Positions 13,655-20,131 of a stretch of DNA of 20,131 nt are shown piece after piece. Source of the DNA: a virus; the IMG/VR virus record IMGVR_UViG_3300043409_000400, positions 1 through 20,131 of that record; one strand, 5' to 3'. The translations under genes were made by a program, and so were the position numbers. Below the pieces are notes generated by a model. It was not told the DNA's origin. It searched no databases and saw nothing but the letters and a program-made list of their open reading frames with translations. Positions within the stretch are counted from its first letter, which is position 1. Each line of letters begins with the position of its first letter.

Positions 13655-14527
13655 TTATTTATTTAAACTTTCTTTTAATTCTTTTAATAATTCGTAACTC
13701 ATCATTAAGGCCGATAAATGTTCTTCTTTTATCTTCTTAACAGATTTTACTTTTCTAATATTTGAAATAGTTTCTGCTAATTTTATTTTAGTTACTTTGT
13801 CAGGAATAGTTTTACCAACTTCTTTTAATTGTATAATCAATTTTGTAATGGATTTTCCGATATATTCGTTTAATTTACCAGTATTATTGATATTATTTAT
13901 ATACTCTCTTAATAGTGATTTTTGGTCAACTGTTAAGTTTTTATATTTGGTATTAAAATTCTCTACTAAAAATTTGTAAGATATTGCTCGTAAATCATCA
14001 TCTTGCTTCTTATACTCTTCCATAACTACATCTTTCAATTTTGTATCTTTGTTTTGTATAGAAGAATTGATTATGGTTTCTGCTATTGTAAATCTTGAAC
14101 TTACAATATCAGTTGGATCGTATTGAACATTTGTAGTGGTTACTTCAAACACTTTATAAATAGAAGCGAGTGCTTTATAATTTGATACAGGTGAATTTAT
14201 AAATTCATCTATATTATAAGTTTCTCTGATTTGTTTAATTAGATTATACTTTTCTTTGATTAGTTTGGACTCATCCAATCTTTTTCTGGCCTCACAAATT
14301 GTATCGATAAATTTCTCTGCTTTTGTTTCGGAATTATATTTCTCATTTATCAAATACTGATATAATTTTAATTCCTTCGATAATTCTTTTTTAGAATTAA
14401 AGTGTTCTTTCAAAATCTTTTCTGCAACCGGTTTATCTGATGACATTATTTCTGCGGTAATCTGTCTTACCAATAGTTCAAATATAAATCCTGTGTTTTT
14501 AAACTTTGAATGTTTTATTCTTTTCAT
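13655..14527 (-). CDS. Long helical protein after the portal, prohead core candidate
   Basis: I choose ATG 14527 (MKRIKHSKFKNTGFIFELLV, 290 residues); one codon earlier is a TTG that only lengthens the frame. The protein is Lys/Ile/Asn-rich and nearly all helical, with no Trp and a poorly conserved look. The N-terminal motif KHSKFKNTGFIFELLVRQIT is familiar to me from conserved unknowns of T4-like phages. Helices follow with EKILKEHFNSKKELSKELKL, ISYKFLVENFNTKYKNLTVD and the basic C-terminus RKVKSVKKIKEEHL. In T4 the slot after the portal holds the small core genes 67 and 68. This gene takes that place but is much longer. It starts behind a TATTTATA motif. Core protein is an inference from context. 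Confidence 0.6.
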   Translation of the reverse strand: MKRIKHSKFKNTGFIFELLVRQITAEIMSSDKPVAEKILKEHFNSKKELSKELKLYQYLINEKYNSETKAEKFIDTICEARKRLDESKLIKEKYNLIKQIRETYNIDEFINSPVSNYKALASIYKVFEVTTTNVQYDPTDIVSSRFTIAETIINSSIQNKDTKLKDVVMEEYKKQDDDLRAISYKFLVENFNTKYKNLTVDQKSLLREYINNINNTGKLNEYIGKSITKLIIQLKEVGKTIPDKVTKIKLAETISNIRKVKSVKKIKEEHLSALMMSYELLKELKESLNK

Positions 14528-14549
14528 CAATTTATGTATTTTTGTCAGA

Positions 14550-14557
14550 TATAAATA
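14550..14557 (-). promoter_or_regulatory. TATTTATA motif between portal and core genes
   Basis: On the minus strand ATATATTTATATCTG lies in the 48-bp gap after the portal stop, 22 nt before the ATG at 14527. It is one of five such motifs in gaps before gene starts. The spacing would fit a promoter for the core gene run; untested. Confidence 0.35.
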
Positions 14558-14575
14558 TATTTTTATATTACTTTA

Positions 14576-16321
14576 TTACTTTTTTGTTAAATCTTCTGTT
14601 AAAATAGTTTTTTTGTTACCATTCATATCTTTAAAAATCTCATCATAGTTGGCTCTGGGTTTGTATTTTACGGATCCTTCCTTTTGTTTAAGTGTTTTAA
14701 TTCCTAATGGATCCCTTCCTTCCGGATGGTCATCTTTCCCATATCTAACTGGATCTTTAGGCCTTCCTACTTTACCATCCTCTTCTAATTCGGATTTAAT
14801 TCTTTGTATTTCTTCTTCTACATTAGTCTGTCCCTCTACACCGGTTTCGTTTGCAGGATCAGTACCCTGTGTTTCAATTGATGTTAATCTGAATTGTTGT
14901 TTAGTATCCTCCAATACCTGCAACGTTAATTCATCTTGCTCATCATCTGCTAATCCCATAATAGAATCATACATCCATTTTTTAGAGAACATTTTTGTTT
15001 GTTGCATTTGTTGAATCAACTGCACTTTTGAATTATATAATTCAACTTTTTCTTGTTCGTATATTTTTGATGGTATTGTTAATTCTAATGAGAAATCTGT
15101 TAAACGGTCATCGGTAACACCCTGTGCGTACAAATGAATTATCGCAATTTTGGTTAATTCCGAAATAAGTACTCTTTGTATCCTTTCAACAGTTTTTGCA
15201 AAACGAATATCTTGTGATGCTAGAGTTGCTTTACCATTCGCATCTTCCTCATATCCTAAATATGCTTTAGGTATTTTCAAAGATGCCATCATTTTACCTT
15301 TTAAATAATTAAGGTCATCAATCATATTATATTCTAATCCTTTAAGAGTATCAATGGATGTACCATTATCACTACCCCTTACTGGCATATAATAATCTTC
15401 AATAAGATTTTGAATATTGTATTTTAAGTTATACTCACCGGTTCTTTCATCAACAAATGGAACTTTTTTAGAATTGTTGATAATTTTTTGCATATAATTA
15501 TCCACTTCATTTGGTGGGATATTACCAACATCTACTTTAAAAATTCTCTTTTCAGGAGCTCTCATTACTCTATGGATTAACATCGCATCTTCCATCAACA
15601 TTAATTGTTTCCAAACTCTTCTACCACCTTCAATCATTGATTTTCCGTAAGGAAGAAAGTTTGAGTCTGAATTCAAACGAAAGTGTGCCATCTCATAATT
15701 TTCAAATTCTTTTTTAGCAGATTGAGAAGCTCCTCCATATGGGTTTTGATATGGTGCATATAAGAATTTAACTCTTTGTGGGTTTTCTGGATCAAATTGT
15801 TCCACCCTACTCATCTCATAGCAAGATAGTGGCATAACATTAACAATACCGAGTGTATCTGCCATCTCTAACTGTAAGAAGAAATCACCATACTTAACTA
15901 AATTTCTTGTCCACGGCCATAGATTAAATTCCAAATTTAAAATATCAAAGAAAAGGTTTTCTAAAATTTGTTTTATGTTATCATCGGAGTGGTGTATTTT
16001 TAATACACTACCCATTTCGTTTCTAGCAGTACATTCATCTGCGTATATATCCAATGCGGATGCCAGAATTGGGTCAGTATCCATTGAATCGTAATCCCTA
16101 AATAAATCAATACGAACTTGTTGATACGCCATAGATGATTCGAGGACACCCGAACCGTAGTTTGTGACTTTAAGTTTCATAAACCTATCTACTAGGTTTG
16201 TTGTCATATTCTGATATTCATCAGTATCTATGACTTTAACCCCGCTTGCCGTTTTACGAACTATGGTATTTGTTGAAAATAGTTTTTGTAACCTACTGAA
16301 TACTGATTTATCTACTGCCAT
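14576..16321 (-). CDS. gp20: Portal (connector) protein, T4 gp20-like
   Basis: A 581-residue portal protein, a dodecamer at one capsid vertex through which DNA is packaged and on which prohead assembly starts. Family segments are seen in order: DLFRDYDSMDTDPILASALD (72-91) and EFNLWPWTRNLVKYGDFFLQ (131-150) of the wing; PYGKSMIEGGRRVWKQLMLM (224-243); the hallmark HRVMRAPEKRIFKVDVGNIP (250-269); EDYYMPVRGSDNGTSIDTLKG (308-328); and DDLNYLKGKMMASLKIPKAY (335-354). It is about 57 residues longer than T4 gp20 (524), with an acidic and then charged C-terminal tail (EEEIQRIKSELEEDGK, then HPEGRDPLGIKTLKQK) that probably projects into the head. No Shine-Dalgarno sequence; the ATG follows an A-run. 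It is separated from the upstream Cys-rich gene by a 48-bp A/T gap without a terminator. Identification is secure. Confidence 0.96.
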   Translation of the reverse strand: MAVDKSVFSRLQKLFSTNTIVRKTASGVKVIDTDEYQNMTTNLVDRFMKLKVTNYGSGVLESSMAYQQVRIDLFRDYDSMDTDPILASALDIYADECTARNEMGSVLKIHHSDDNIKQILENLFFDILNLEFNLWPWTRNLVKYGDFFLQLEMADTLGIVNVMPLSCYEMSRVEQFDPENPQRVKFLYAPYQNPYGGASQSAKKEFENYEMAHFRLNSDSNFLPYGKSMIEGGRRVWKQLMLMEDAMLIHRVMRAPEKRIFKVDVGNIPPNEVDNYMQKIINNSKKVPFVDERTGEYNLKYNIQNLIEDYYMPVRGSDNGTSIDTLKGLEYNMIDDLNYLKGKMMASLKIPKAYLGYEEDANGKATLASQDIRFAKTVERIQRVLISELTKIAIIHLYAQGVTDDRLTDFSLELTIPSKIYEQEKVELYNSKVQLIQQMQQTKMFSKKWMYDSIMGLADDEQDELTLQVLEDTKQQFRLTSIETQGTDPANETGVEGQTNVEEEIQRIKSELEEDGKVGRPKDPVRYGKDDHPEGRDPLGIKTLKQKEGSVKYKPRANYDEIFKDMNGNKKTILTEDLTKK

Positions 16322-16369
16322 TTTTTTTATATTTTTATAAAGATACGGAAATTTTTTGGATTTACCAAA

Positions 16370-17347
16370 TTACCATTTCCTACAACTCCAATATCTTGCC
16401 TTATCTCTTGGTCCTGGTTGGTCACAATTATGTCTAGCTCTAAACGATTTTCTCGCTTTTGGATTAGATTTTCTTATTCTCATCGTTTTCTCACCTCTGG
16501 ATGCCGCAGATGTTCCACCATGTCCAAAATTTACTTTAACAACATTGCCTGCCGGGTTCTTTACATATACTTTAAATTTTTTAACATCACCGGCCATTGG
16601 TTTACCCAATTTAACTTCTCTGCCCTGATATTCTGCTTCAAATACACAAGGACACCCATCTTCGTTTAATTCTTTAGAATATGTTCTTATAAAAGAAATA
16701 AAATCTACCATATCCTCATCCTCTACATCATATTCTTCTGGTTCAACATATCCGTAATTTACATCATCATCACTATTGATATCTTCGCTTACAGGAACAC
16801 AATTTGGAACTTGTCTACCTCCTTTATCTTTCATACCAACTTGCGTATACCCATCCCAGCATGCTTCACATAATCCGTTAGCTTCTCCTTCATTACAGGT
16901 TTTCCAACCACCACCTTTACCTTTGTAGTTTTTTGCGGCCCAACCATTTGCATATGCAGATGGGTAAACATCAAATTTAGCTTTTGCAGCCGATTTAGAT
17001 GCTGACCATTTAGCCGAATCAGTTGGACAATTCTTTTCTAAAAATAAATTTAGTTTTTCTTCTATATTCATAGTTTCATTTTTTGGTTTAGTAGAAACAT
17101 TTATTGGTGCTTTACCTTGTCCACTACTATCTTTACCACCTCTTCCTGCATCATTTTGCGCCGCTCTCTTTCTACGAGTTGCACTTTCTTTTTCTTTTTT
17201 ACTCATTCCGGCTGCTTTTGCCGCAGGAACACATTTTGCATAACCTTTCTTTTCTCCCGAAGTACCGCATGGTGGGTGTTTACCATCAACTTTTTTTCCG
17301 ATGTTTACCCATTTTTCTTTAAACCATTTATTTAGGTCTTCGTTCAT
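16370..17347 (-). CDS. Cys-rich modular protein of unknown function between terminase and portal
   Basis: A 325-residue protein with 11 Cys. Module 1 (residues 1-64) is basic: WFKEKWVNIGKKVDGKHPPC, GYAKCVPAAKAAGMSKKEKE, RRKRAAQ. Module 2 (about 97-183) has NCPTDSAKWSASKSAAKAKF, YPSAYANGWAAKNYKGKGGG, then CNEGEANGLCEACWDGY, whose Cys residues 151, 160, 163 and 183 could bind zinc. An acidic linker follows (EPEEYDVEDEDMVDFI). Module 3 (about 229-325) has CPC, KKFKVYVKNPAGNVVKVNFG and RKSFRARHNCD with YWSCRKW at the end. I recall modules 2 and 3 as conserved unknown or 'structural' proteins of T4-like marine phages. In T4 this slot holds sheath and tube genes, which it clearly is not. A TATTTATA motif and a small hairpin precede the ATG. 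A virion protein is plausible; the function is unknown. Confidence 0.65.
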   Translation of the reverse strand: MNEDLNKWFKEKWVNIGKKVDGKHPPCGTSGEKKGYAKCVPAAKAAGMSKKEKESATRRKRAAQNDAGRGGKDSSGQGKAPINVSTKPKNETMNIEEKLNLFLEKNCPTDSAKWSASKSAAKAKFDVYPSAYANGWAAKNYKGKGGGWKTCNEGEANGLCEACWDGYTQVGMKDKGGRQVPNCVPVSEDINSDDDVNYGYVEPEEYDVEDEDMVDFISFIRTYSKELNEDGCPCVFEAEYQGREVKLGKPMAGDVKKFKVYVKNPAGNVVKVNFGHGGTSAASRGEKTMRIRKSNPKARKSFRARHNCDQPGPRDKARYWSCRKW

Positions 17348-17352
17348 TTAGA

Positions 17353-17372
17353 ATAGTTTCACTATATAAATA
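17353..17372 (-). promoter_or_regulatory. TATTTATA motif plus small hairpin after the terminase gene
   Basis: In the 33-bp gap the minus strand reads TATATTTATATAGTGAAAC. The motif TATTTATA is at 17365-17372, and ATAGT/ACTAT form a 5-bp stem with a 3-nt loop just after it (17353-17365). The arrangement resembles the motif-hairpin before the gp13 gene. Possible promoter or mRNA element for the Cys-rich gene and portal. Confidence 0.35.
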
Positions 17373-17380
17373 TACAAAAA

Positions 17381-18988
17381 TTAACCAATTAACCAATTTA
17401 AGTTTTCTTTTTCACCTCTACCCAAATCCATTTCATATGGGTTGTTTGCCATATATCCAGTAGATACCATGCCTTCATACTTATTTATATGGGATGCGTT
17501 TAACATACTTTTTGTTAAATCAATACCCTCTTGTCTTAAACGAAGTGCAGTATTTCTTACCCACAACCCAATCCCCAATGCCATAATAAGGTCATCATTA
17601 TACCCTTTCATTGCTTCAGCTTTACCGTTATTCCAAATAAATGTAAACATTTCATCTATCAACCTATTAGAACGAATTAGAATATCTTTATTGTTCATAT
17701 ATGTATCTATTGCAGAAATAATAAGAGGTCTTGTCTTTGTAGTTGTTGAAAATCCAGCCACCATTTGTCTTTCATCTCTGTAAAATTTATTACTCATCTG
17801 TTTTTCAACATCAATATACTTTAAATCATTACTCATATAAAATAAGTTTTGATAACCTCTATCTATGACCTGTTGAATACATGCCCAACCTACGTTTGAG
17901 TTTTCAATTACTAATAATGCAGTATTGTATTCCGTTGCTAATGCAGTTAAAAAGTTTCCAAAATCTTTGGTATCAATTTTACCTCTATATTCCGCAACTT
18001 GCGAACTATCTTCTATATCCAATACCTGCGCAGTTGAATAATCCGCACCATCTCCTCTTGCAACATCGGCTACTACCATATATTGCCTATTGTAATTCGG
18101 ATGTTCCCATACCCAAAGGTTTCCATCAAATCCTCGTTTCTCAACCGGATCCATAACATATGTTTCTTTATACCAGGTTAATAACGCAGGTTGTATTACT
18201 GTATCTCCCGAACCAACAAAATCACAATCACATTCCTGACTAGAACCCTTAACTCCCAAAATACGAGTTTGTTCATCTCTCCATTGTTGATTTCTTTCTG
18301 GGTGCACCGTCCAATGCAAGTTAATACAATTAAATCCGTTTATACCACCTTCACCTGCTACCCAAGTTTTATGGAAAAAATTACCCACACCATTAGGAGT
18401 AGAAAGGATAATAGCAGAACCACCCGTTGATAGGGTTGATTGCGCTGATAACCAAATATCATCAATATCTCTAATGAATGCTGCCTCATCCACAACCAAT
18501 AGTGATAAGGCTTCCGAACGACCTGCATCGGGTGAGGACGCGATTGCCTTCACCTGTGAACCGTTCTTTAATTTTAGTGATAATTTATTATCTTCAACTG
18601 ATGATTGACCACCATCTCTTAGCCACACTGGCAGAAGGTCATGCATTACTCTTACCTTTTCAACTAAATTCTTAGCAACTGTTACTTTAGTCGCAATAAC
18701 CAATGCGTTGAAATCCTGATTAAATATCATTTTCCAAAGAATAAATCCAGCAGAAAGTGTTGATAATCCTAATTGTCGAGATTTTAGAATAATATTAAAA
18801 CGATTGTCTTTGAAATCACTTAAACAATCCTCCTGAAACGAATAAAGGTGAAAGGGTATTTTTCCTCTCACCGGATGTTGTATAATGCAGTATTTTTTCA
18901 TAAAGTAAATGGGGTCACTGCCACACTTACGATATTCTTCTGCTATAATTTGTTTAAGATTTTTTTGTGGTTGCCCTTGAACTACCAT
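17381..18988 (-). CDS. terL: Large terminase subunit (DNA-packaging ATPase/nuclease), T4 gp17-like
   Basis: A 535-residue motor that pumps DNA into the prohead and cuts it at the start and end of packaging. The ATPase half shows the adenine-binding region (HLYSFQEDCLSDF, about 47-59), Walker A NIILKSRQLGLST (65-77), Walker B LSLLVVDEAAF (161-171, D167 and catalytic E168) and coupling motif ILSTPNGVG (194-202). The RNase H-like nuclease half shows three acidic clusters: VVADVARGDGADYS (305-318, D308), LLVIENSNVGW (358-368, E362) and GYNDDLIMALGIG (462-474, D465/D466). It is a little shorter than T4 gp17 (610). Its ATG shares a base with the stop of the membrane-protein gene upstream (TAATG). 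Downstream lie the Cys-rich gene and the portal it docks on. The small terminase subunit is not recognisable in the window. Confidence 0.98.
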   Translation of the reverse strand: MVVQGQPQKNLKQIIAEEYRKCGSDPIYFMKKYCIIQHPVRGKIPFHLYSFQEDCLSDFKDNRFNIILKSRQLGLSTLSAGFILWKMIFNQDFNALVIATKVTVAKNLVEKVRVMHDLLPVWLRDGGQSSVEDNKLSLKLKNGSQVKAIASSPDAGRSEALSLLVVDEAAFIRDIDDIWLSAQSTLSTGGSAIILSTPNGVGNFFHKTWVAGEGGINGFNCINLHWTVHPERNQQWRDEQTRILGVKGSSQECDCDFVGSGDTVIQPALLTWYKETYVMDPVEKRGFDGNLWVWEHPNYNRQYMVVADVARGDGADYSTAQVLDIEDSSQVAEYRGKIDTKDFGNFLTALATEYNTALLVIENSNVGWACIQQVIDRGYQNLFYMSNDLKYIDVEKQMSNKFYRDERQMVAGFSTTTKTRPLIISAIDTYMNNKDILIRSNRLIDEMFTFIWNNGKAEAMKGYNDDLIMALGIGLWVRNTALRLRQEGIDLTKSMLNASHINKYEGMVSTGYMANNPYEMDLGRGEKENLNWLIG

Positions 18989-19629
18989 TATTTTGACAAT
19001 CTAATTTTCCAATATACCCCAACACCAACATATGGACTAAATTTACCATCACTTCCGTTTGTAGTTGTGTTTATTACACCTCCACCGATTTGGTATAGTT
19101 TATCACTTTTGGTTTTCAGTACTACCCCAGTTCCAATTGCACTAACTAGATCCGTTTTGTTAAAGTTACTATTCAATCCCCAATATAGTTGTGTTTTTGG
19201 CAATTCTTTAACAATTGTAGTTTCTTTTATTGTTCTTTGTTTAACACTGGCATTAAATGTTCTACCCAATATTTTATTCTGTGTAATAGTATCAATCACT
19301 GATACTGTTCCTAATGAGTCCGGTAGAGTTAATACATCTTTATACACATTCTTTGCGTAATAATTTTGCAATAATGCTTGAGTATCTATCACCGTTGGAA
19401 TCTGTACTTCCTTTATAGTTTCGTAAGGAATATCATCTCCCTTTCTTGTAACAATTTTAGTTTTAATTACATCTACCGTATCAATTACATGTTTGATTAC
19501 TTCGTATTTTTTACCATCAACTTTTATAATTTTACCAGTTCCTTTTTTGTTTCCACCACATTGTTGGAAAACTACTATTGCAACTAAAAGTGCTATTGCA
19601 ATGTTTTTTAAAGATATGTATTTTTTCAT
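18988..19629 (-). CDS. Membrane-anchored protein upstream of terminase, function unknown
   Basis: A 213-residue protein with a short basic start (MKKYISLK) and one hydrophobic segment (NIAIALLVAIVVF, residues 9-21) followed by QQCGGNKKG. Cys24 could be a lipidation site, but Gln at -1 breaks the usual lipobox, so a signal anchor is equally likely. The rest would lie outside the inner membrane: strands with many Lys/Thr/Val (GKIIKVDGKKYEVIKHVIDT), a middle of alternating polar and non-polar residues, and a C-terminal part (TQLYWGLNSNFN, IGTGVVLKTK, YVGVGVYWKIRLSK) that reads like beta-barrel strands. A host-lysis (spanin-like) role or superinfection exclusion is conceivable, but there is no family match I can name. 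It couples to terminase through TAATG and starts 4 nt after the preceding stop. Confidence 0.6.
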   Translation of the reverse strand: MKKYISLKNIAIALLVAIVVFQQCGGNKKGTGKIIKVDGKKYEVIKHVIDTVDVIKTKIVTRKGDDIPYETIKEVQIPTVIDTQALLQNYYAKNVYKDVLTLPDSLGTVSVIDTITQNKILGRTFNASVKQRTIKETTIVKELPKTQLYWGLNSNFNKTDLVSAIGTGVVLKTKSDKLYQIGGGVINTTTNGSDGKFSPYVGVGVYWKIRLSK

Positions 19630-19633
19630 AATT

Positions 19634-20131
19634 TTATTTTTTAATAAGTTCTGGATGATTTAATTCAATTAACTTTTCTTCCAATGCTCCTTTTCTTTCC
19701 AATAATGCTTCTATCGCATCGTATGCACCATCAATATCATTTTTTAAGTTCTGCTTTACCTCATCAATATTAGTTTCCCATGTCCAATTTTGTAAAGAAC
19801 CATCTTCATTTACTATTTGAAATTGTGATTTAACACCTTCCAATGCTTCCTCAAATCTTTGTTTTAACTCCCTTATATATGCGAGTTTGTTACGTGTTAT
19901 TTTATAATCTTCATAATATGGATATGTACCATCTGCTTTTAAATTTGTTTCGTATTTAGCCAAACAGTTTATACACATTCCAGTTTTACGAATTAACTTT
20001 TTGTCGGCATTACTATATTTAATACTATCACACTCTTCGCTAGTACAATTGCCCATTTGATCCAAATACTTTCTAACGGCATCCATTTTTGTTACTGATA
20101 TGGTGTATCCATCTTTTTGTTCCCATTGATG
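19634..20131 (-). CDS. Zinc-ribbon-like helical protein, 5' end beyond the window
   Basis: The first in-window ATG is at 20086 (150 residues), but the frame stays open without a stop to the right edge and reads HQWEQKDGYTISVTK before that Met, which looks like ordinary protein sequence. The true start therefore probably lies outside. Numbering from the in-window Met, Cys14, Cys19, Cys38 and Cys41 (CTSEEC, then CINC) form a likely zinc site of the form C-x4-C-x18-C-x2-C. The second half is helical and acidic (RELKQRFEEALEGVKSQF, NLKNDIDGAYDAIEALLERK) with coiled-coil character. I recall similar Cys-pair proteins as conserved unknowns in T4-like phages. Its place upstream of terminase raises the thought of a small terminase or packaging partner, but nothing in the sequence proves it. 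Confidence 0.6.
   Translation of the reverse strand, partial: HQWEQKDGYTISVTKMDAVRKYLDQMGNCTSEECDSIKYSNADKKLIRKTGMCINCLAKYETNLKADGTYPYYEDYKITRNKLAYIRELKQRFEEALEGVKSQFQIVNEDGSLQNWTWETNIDEVKQNLKNDIDGAYDAIEALLERKGALEEKLIELNHPELIKK

Noticed and set aside
1493-17372. Calling the TATTTATA sites T4-type late promoters
   Set aside because: All supported genes are on the minus strand, where the motif reads TATTTATA and not TATAAATA; one site is only 4 nt from the start codon.
18848-19360. Long plus-strand open frame (170 codons) opposite the terminase and membrane-protein genes
   Set aside because: It lies wholly antisense to two well-supported genes and has a Phe/Leu/Pro-rich composition typical of an antisense shadow; no other plus-strand gene is supported in the window.
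18988-19629. Clear lipoprotein or spanin call for the membrane-anchored protein
   Set aside because: The residue before Cys24 is Gln, which breaks the usual lipobox, there is no second membrane segment, and no paired partner gene is visible.

Overview
This window is a piece of a tailed-phage genome: the head and neck morphogenesis cluster of a distant T4-like myovirus ('far-T4' type). All 24 genes I can support lie on the minus strand, tightly packed, and are read from high to low coordinates. The diagnostic set is a large terminase (T4 gp17), portal (gp20), prohead protease (gp21), scaffold/core protein (gp22), major capsid protein (gp23) and the neck/tail-completion trio gp13, gp14 and gp15, followed by fibre-type proteins. 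The DNA is AT-rich. Most starts lack a Shine-Dalgarno sequence (the scaffold gene is the clear exception) and sit behind A/T-rich stretches. The fibres are full of the ISSSAQI-type repeats I associate with phages of Bacteroidota. A Bacteroidota host is therefore a reasonable inference, not a proof. I see no tRNA, integrase, transposon, CRISPR array or metabolic gene.

Layout in the direction of transcription. (1) 20131-17381: a partial Cys-rich protein entering from the window edge, a membrane-anchored protein, and the terminase. (2) 17347-14576: a Cys-rich modular protein where T4 has sheath and tube genes, then the portal. (3) 14527-10059: nine genes for prohead core and maturation, including the protease, several small helical proteins with capsid-targeting-like N-termini, an EF-hand-like protein and a Dps/ferritin-like protein, closed by a strong intrinsic terminator. 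(4) 9837-7029: scaffold and major capsid protein, set apart by a 221-bp leader and a second strong terminator. (5) 6929-4161: gp13, gp14 and gp15. (6) 4161-1: four fibre or appendage proteins plus one unassigned small gene, the last fibre gene running off the left edge.

How the genes work together: scaffold, core proteins and capsid protein build a prohead on the portal. The protease cuts at (L/I)-x-E sites, one of which is predicted at E59/A60 of the capsid protein, at the position matching T4. Terminase fills the head through the portal, gp13/gp14 close the neck, gp15 caps the tail, and the fibre proteins mediate host contact. The gene order differs from T4: 13-14-15 follow 23, 18/19 are not between 17 and 20, and no vertex gene 24 follows 23.

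The points most worth a second look are the Dps-like protein inside the head cluster, a beta-module shared by three consecutive genes (the gp15-like protein and its two neighbours), a TATTTATA motif concentrated in the gaps before gene starts, a 117-bp in-frame tandem duplication, capsid-targeting-like N-termini, and frequent 1-nt TAATG stop-start overlaps.
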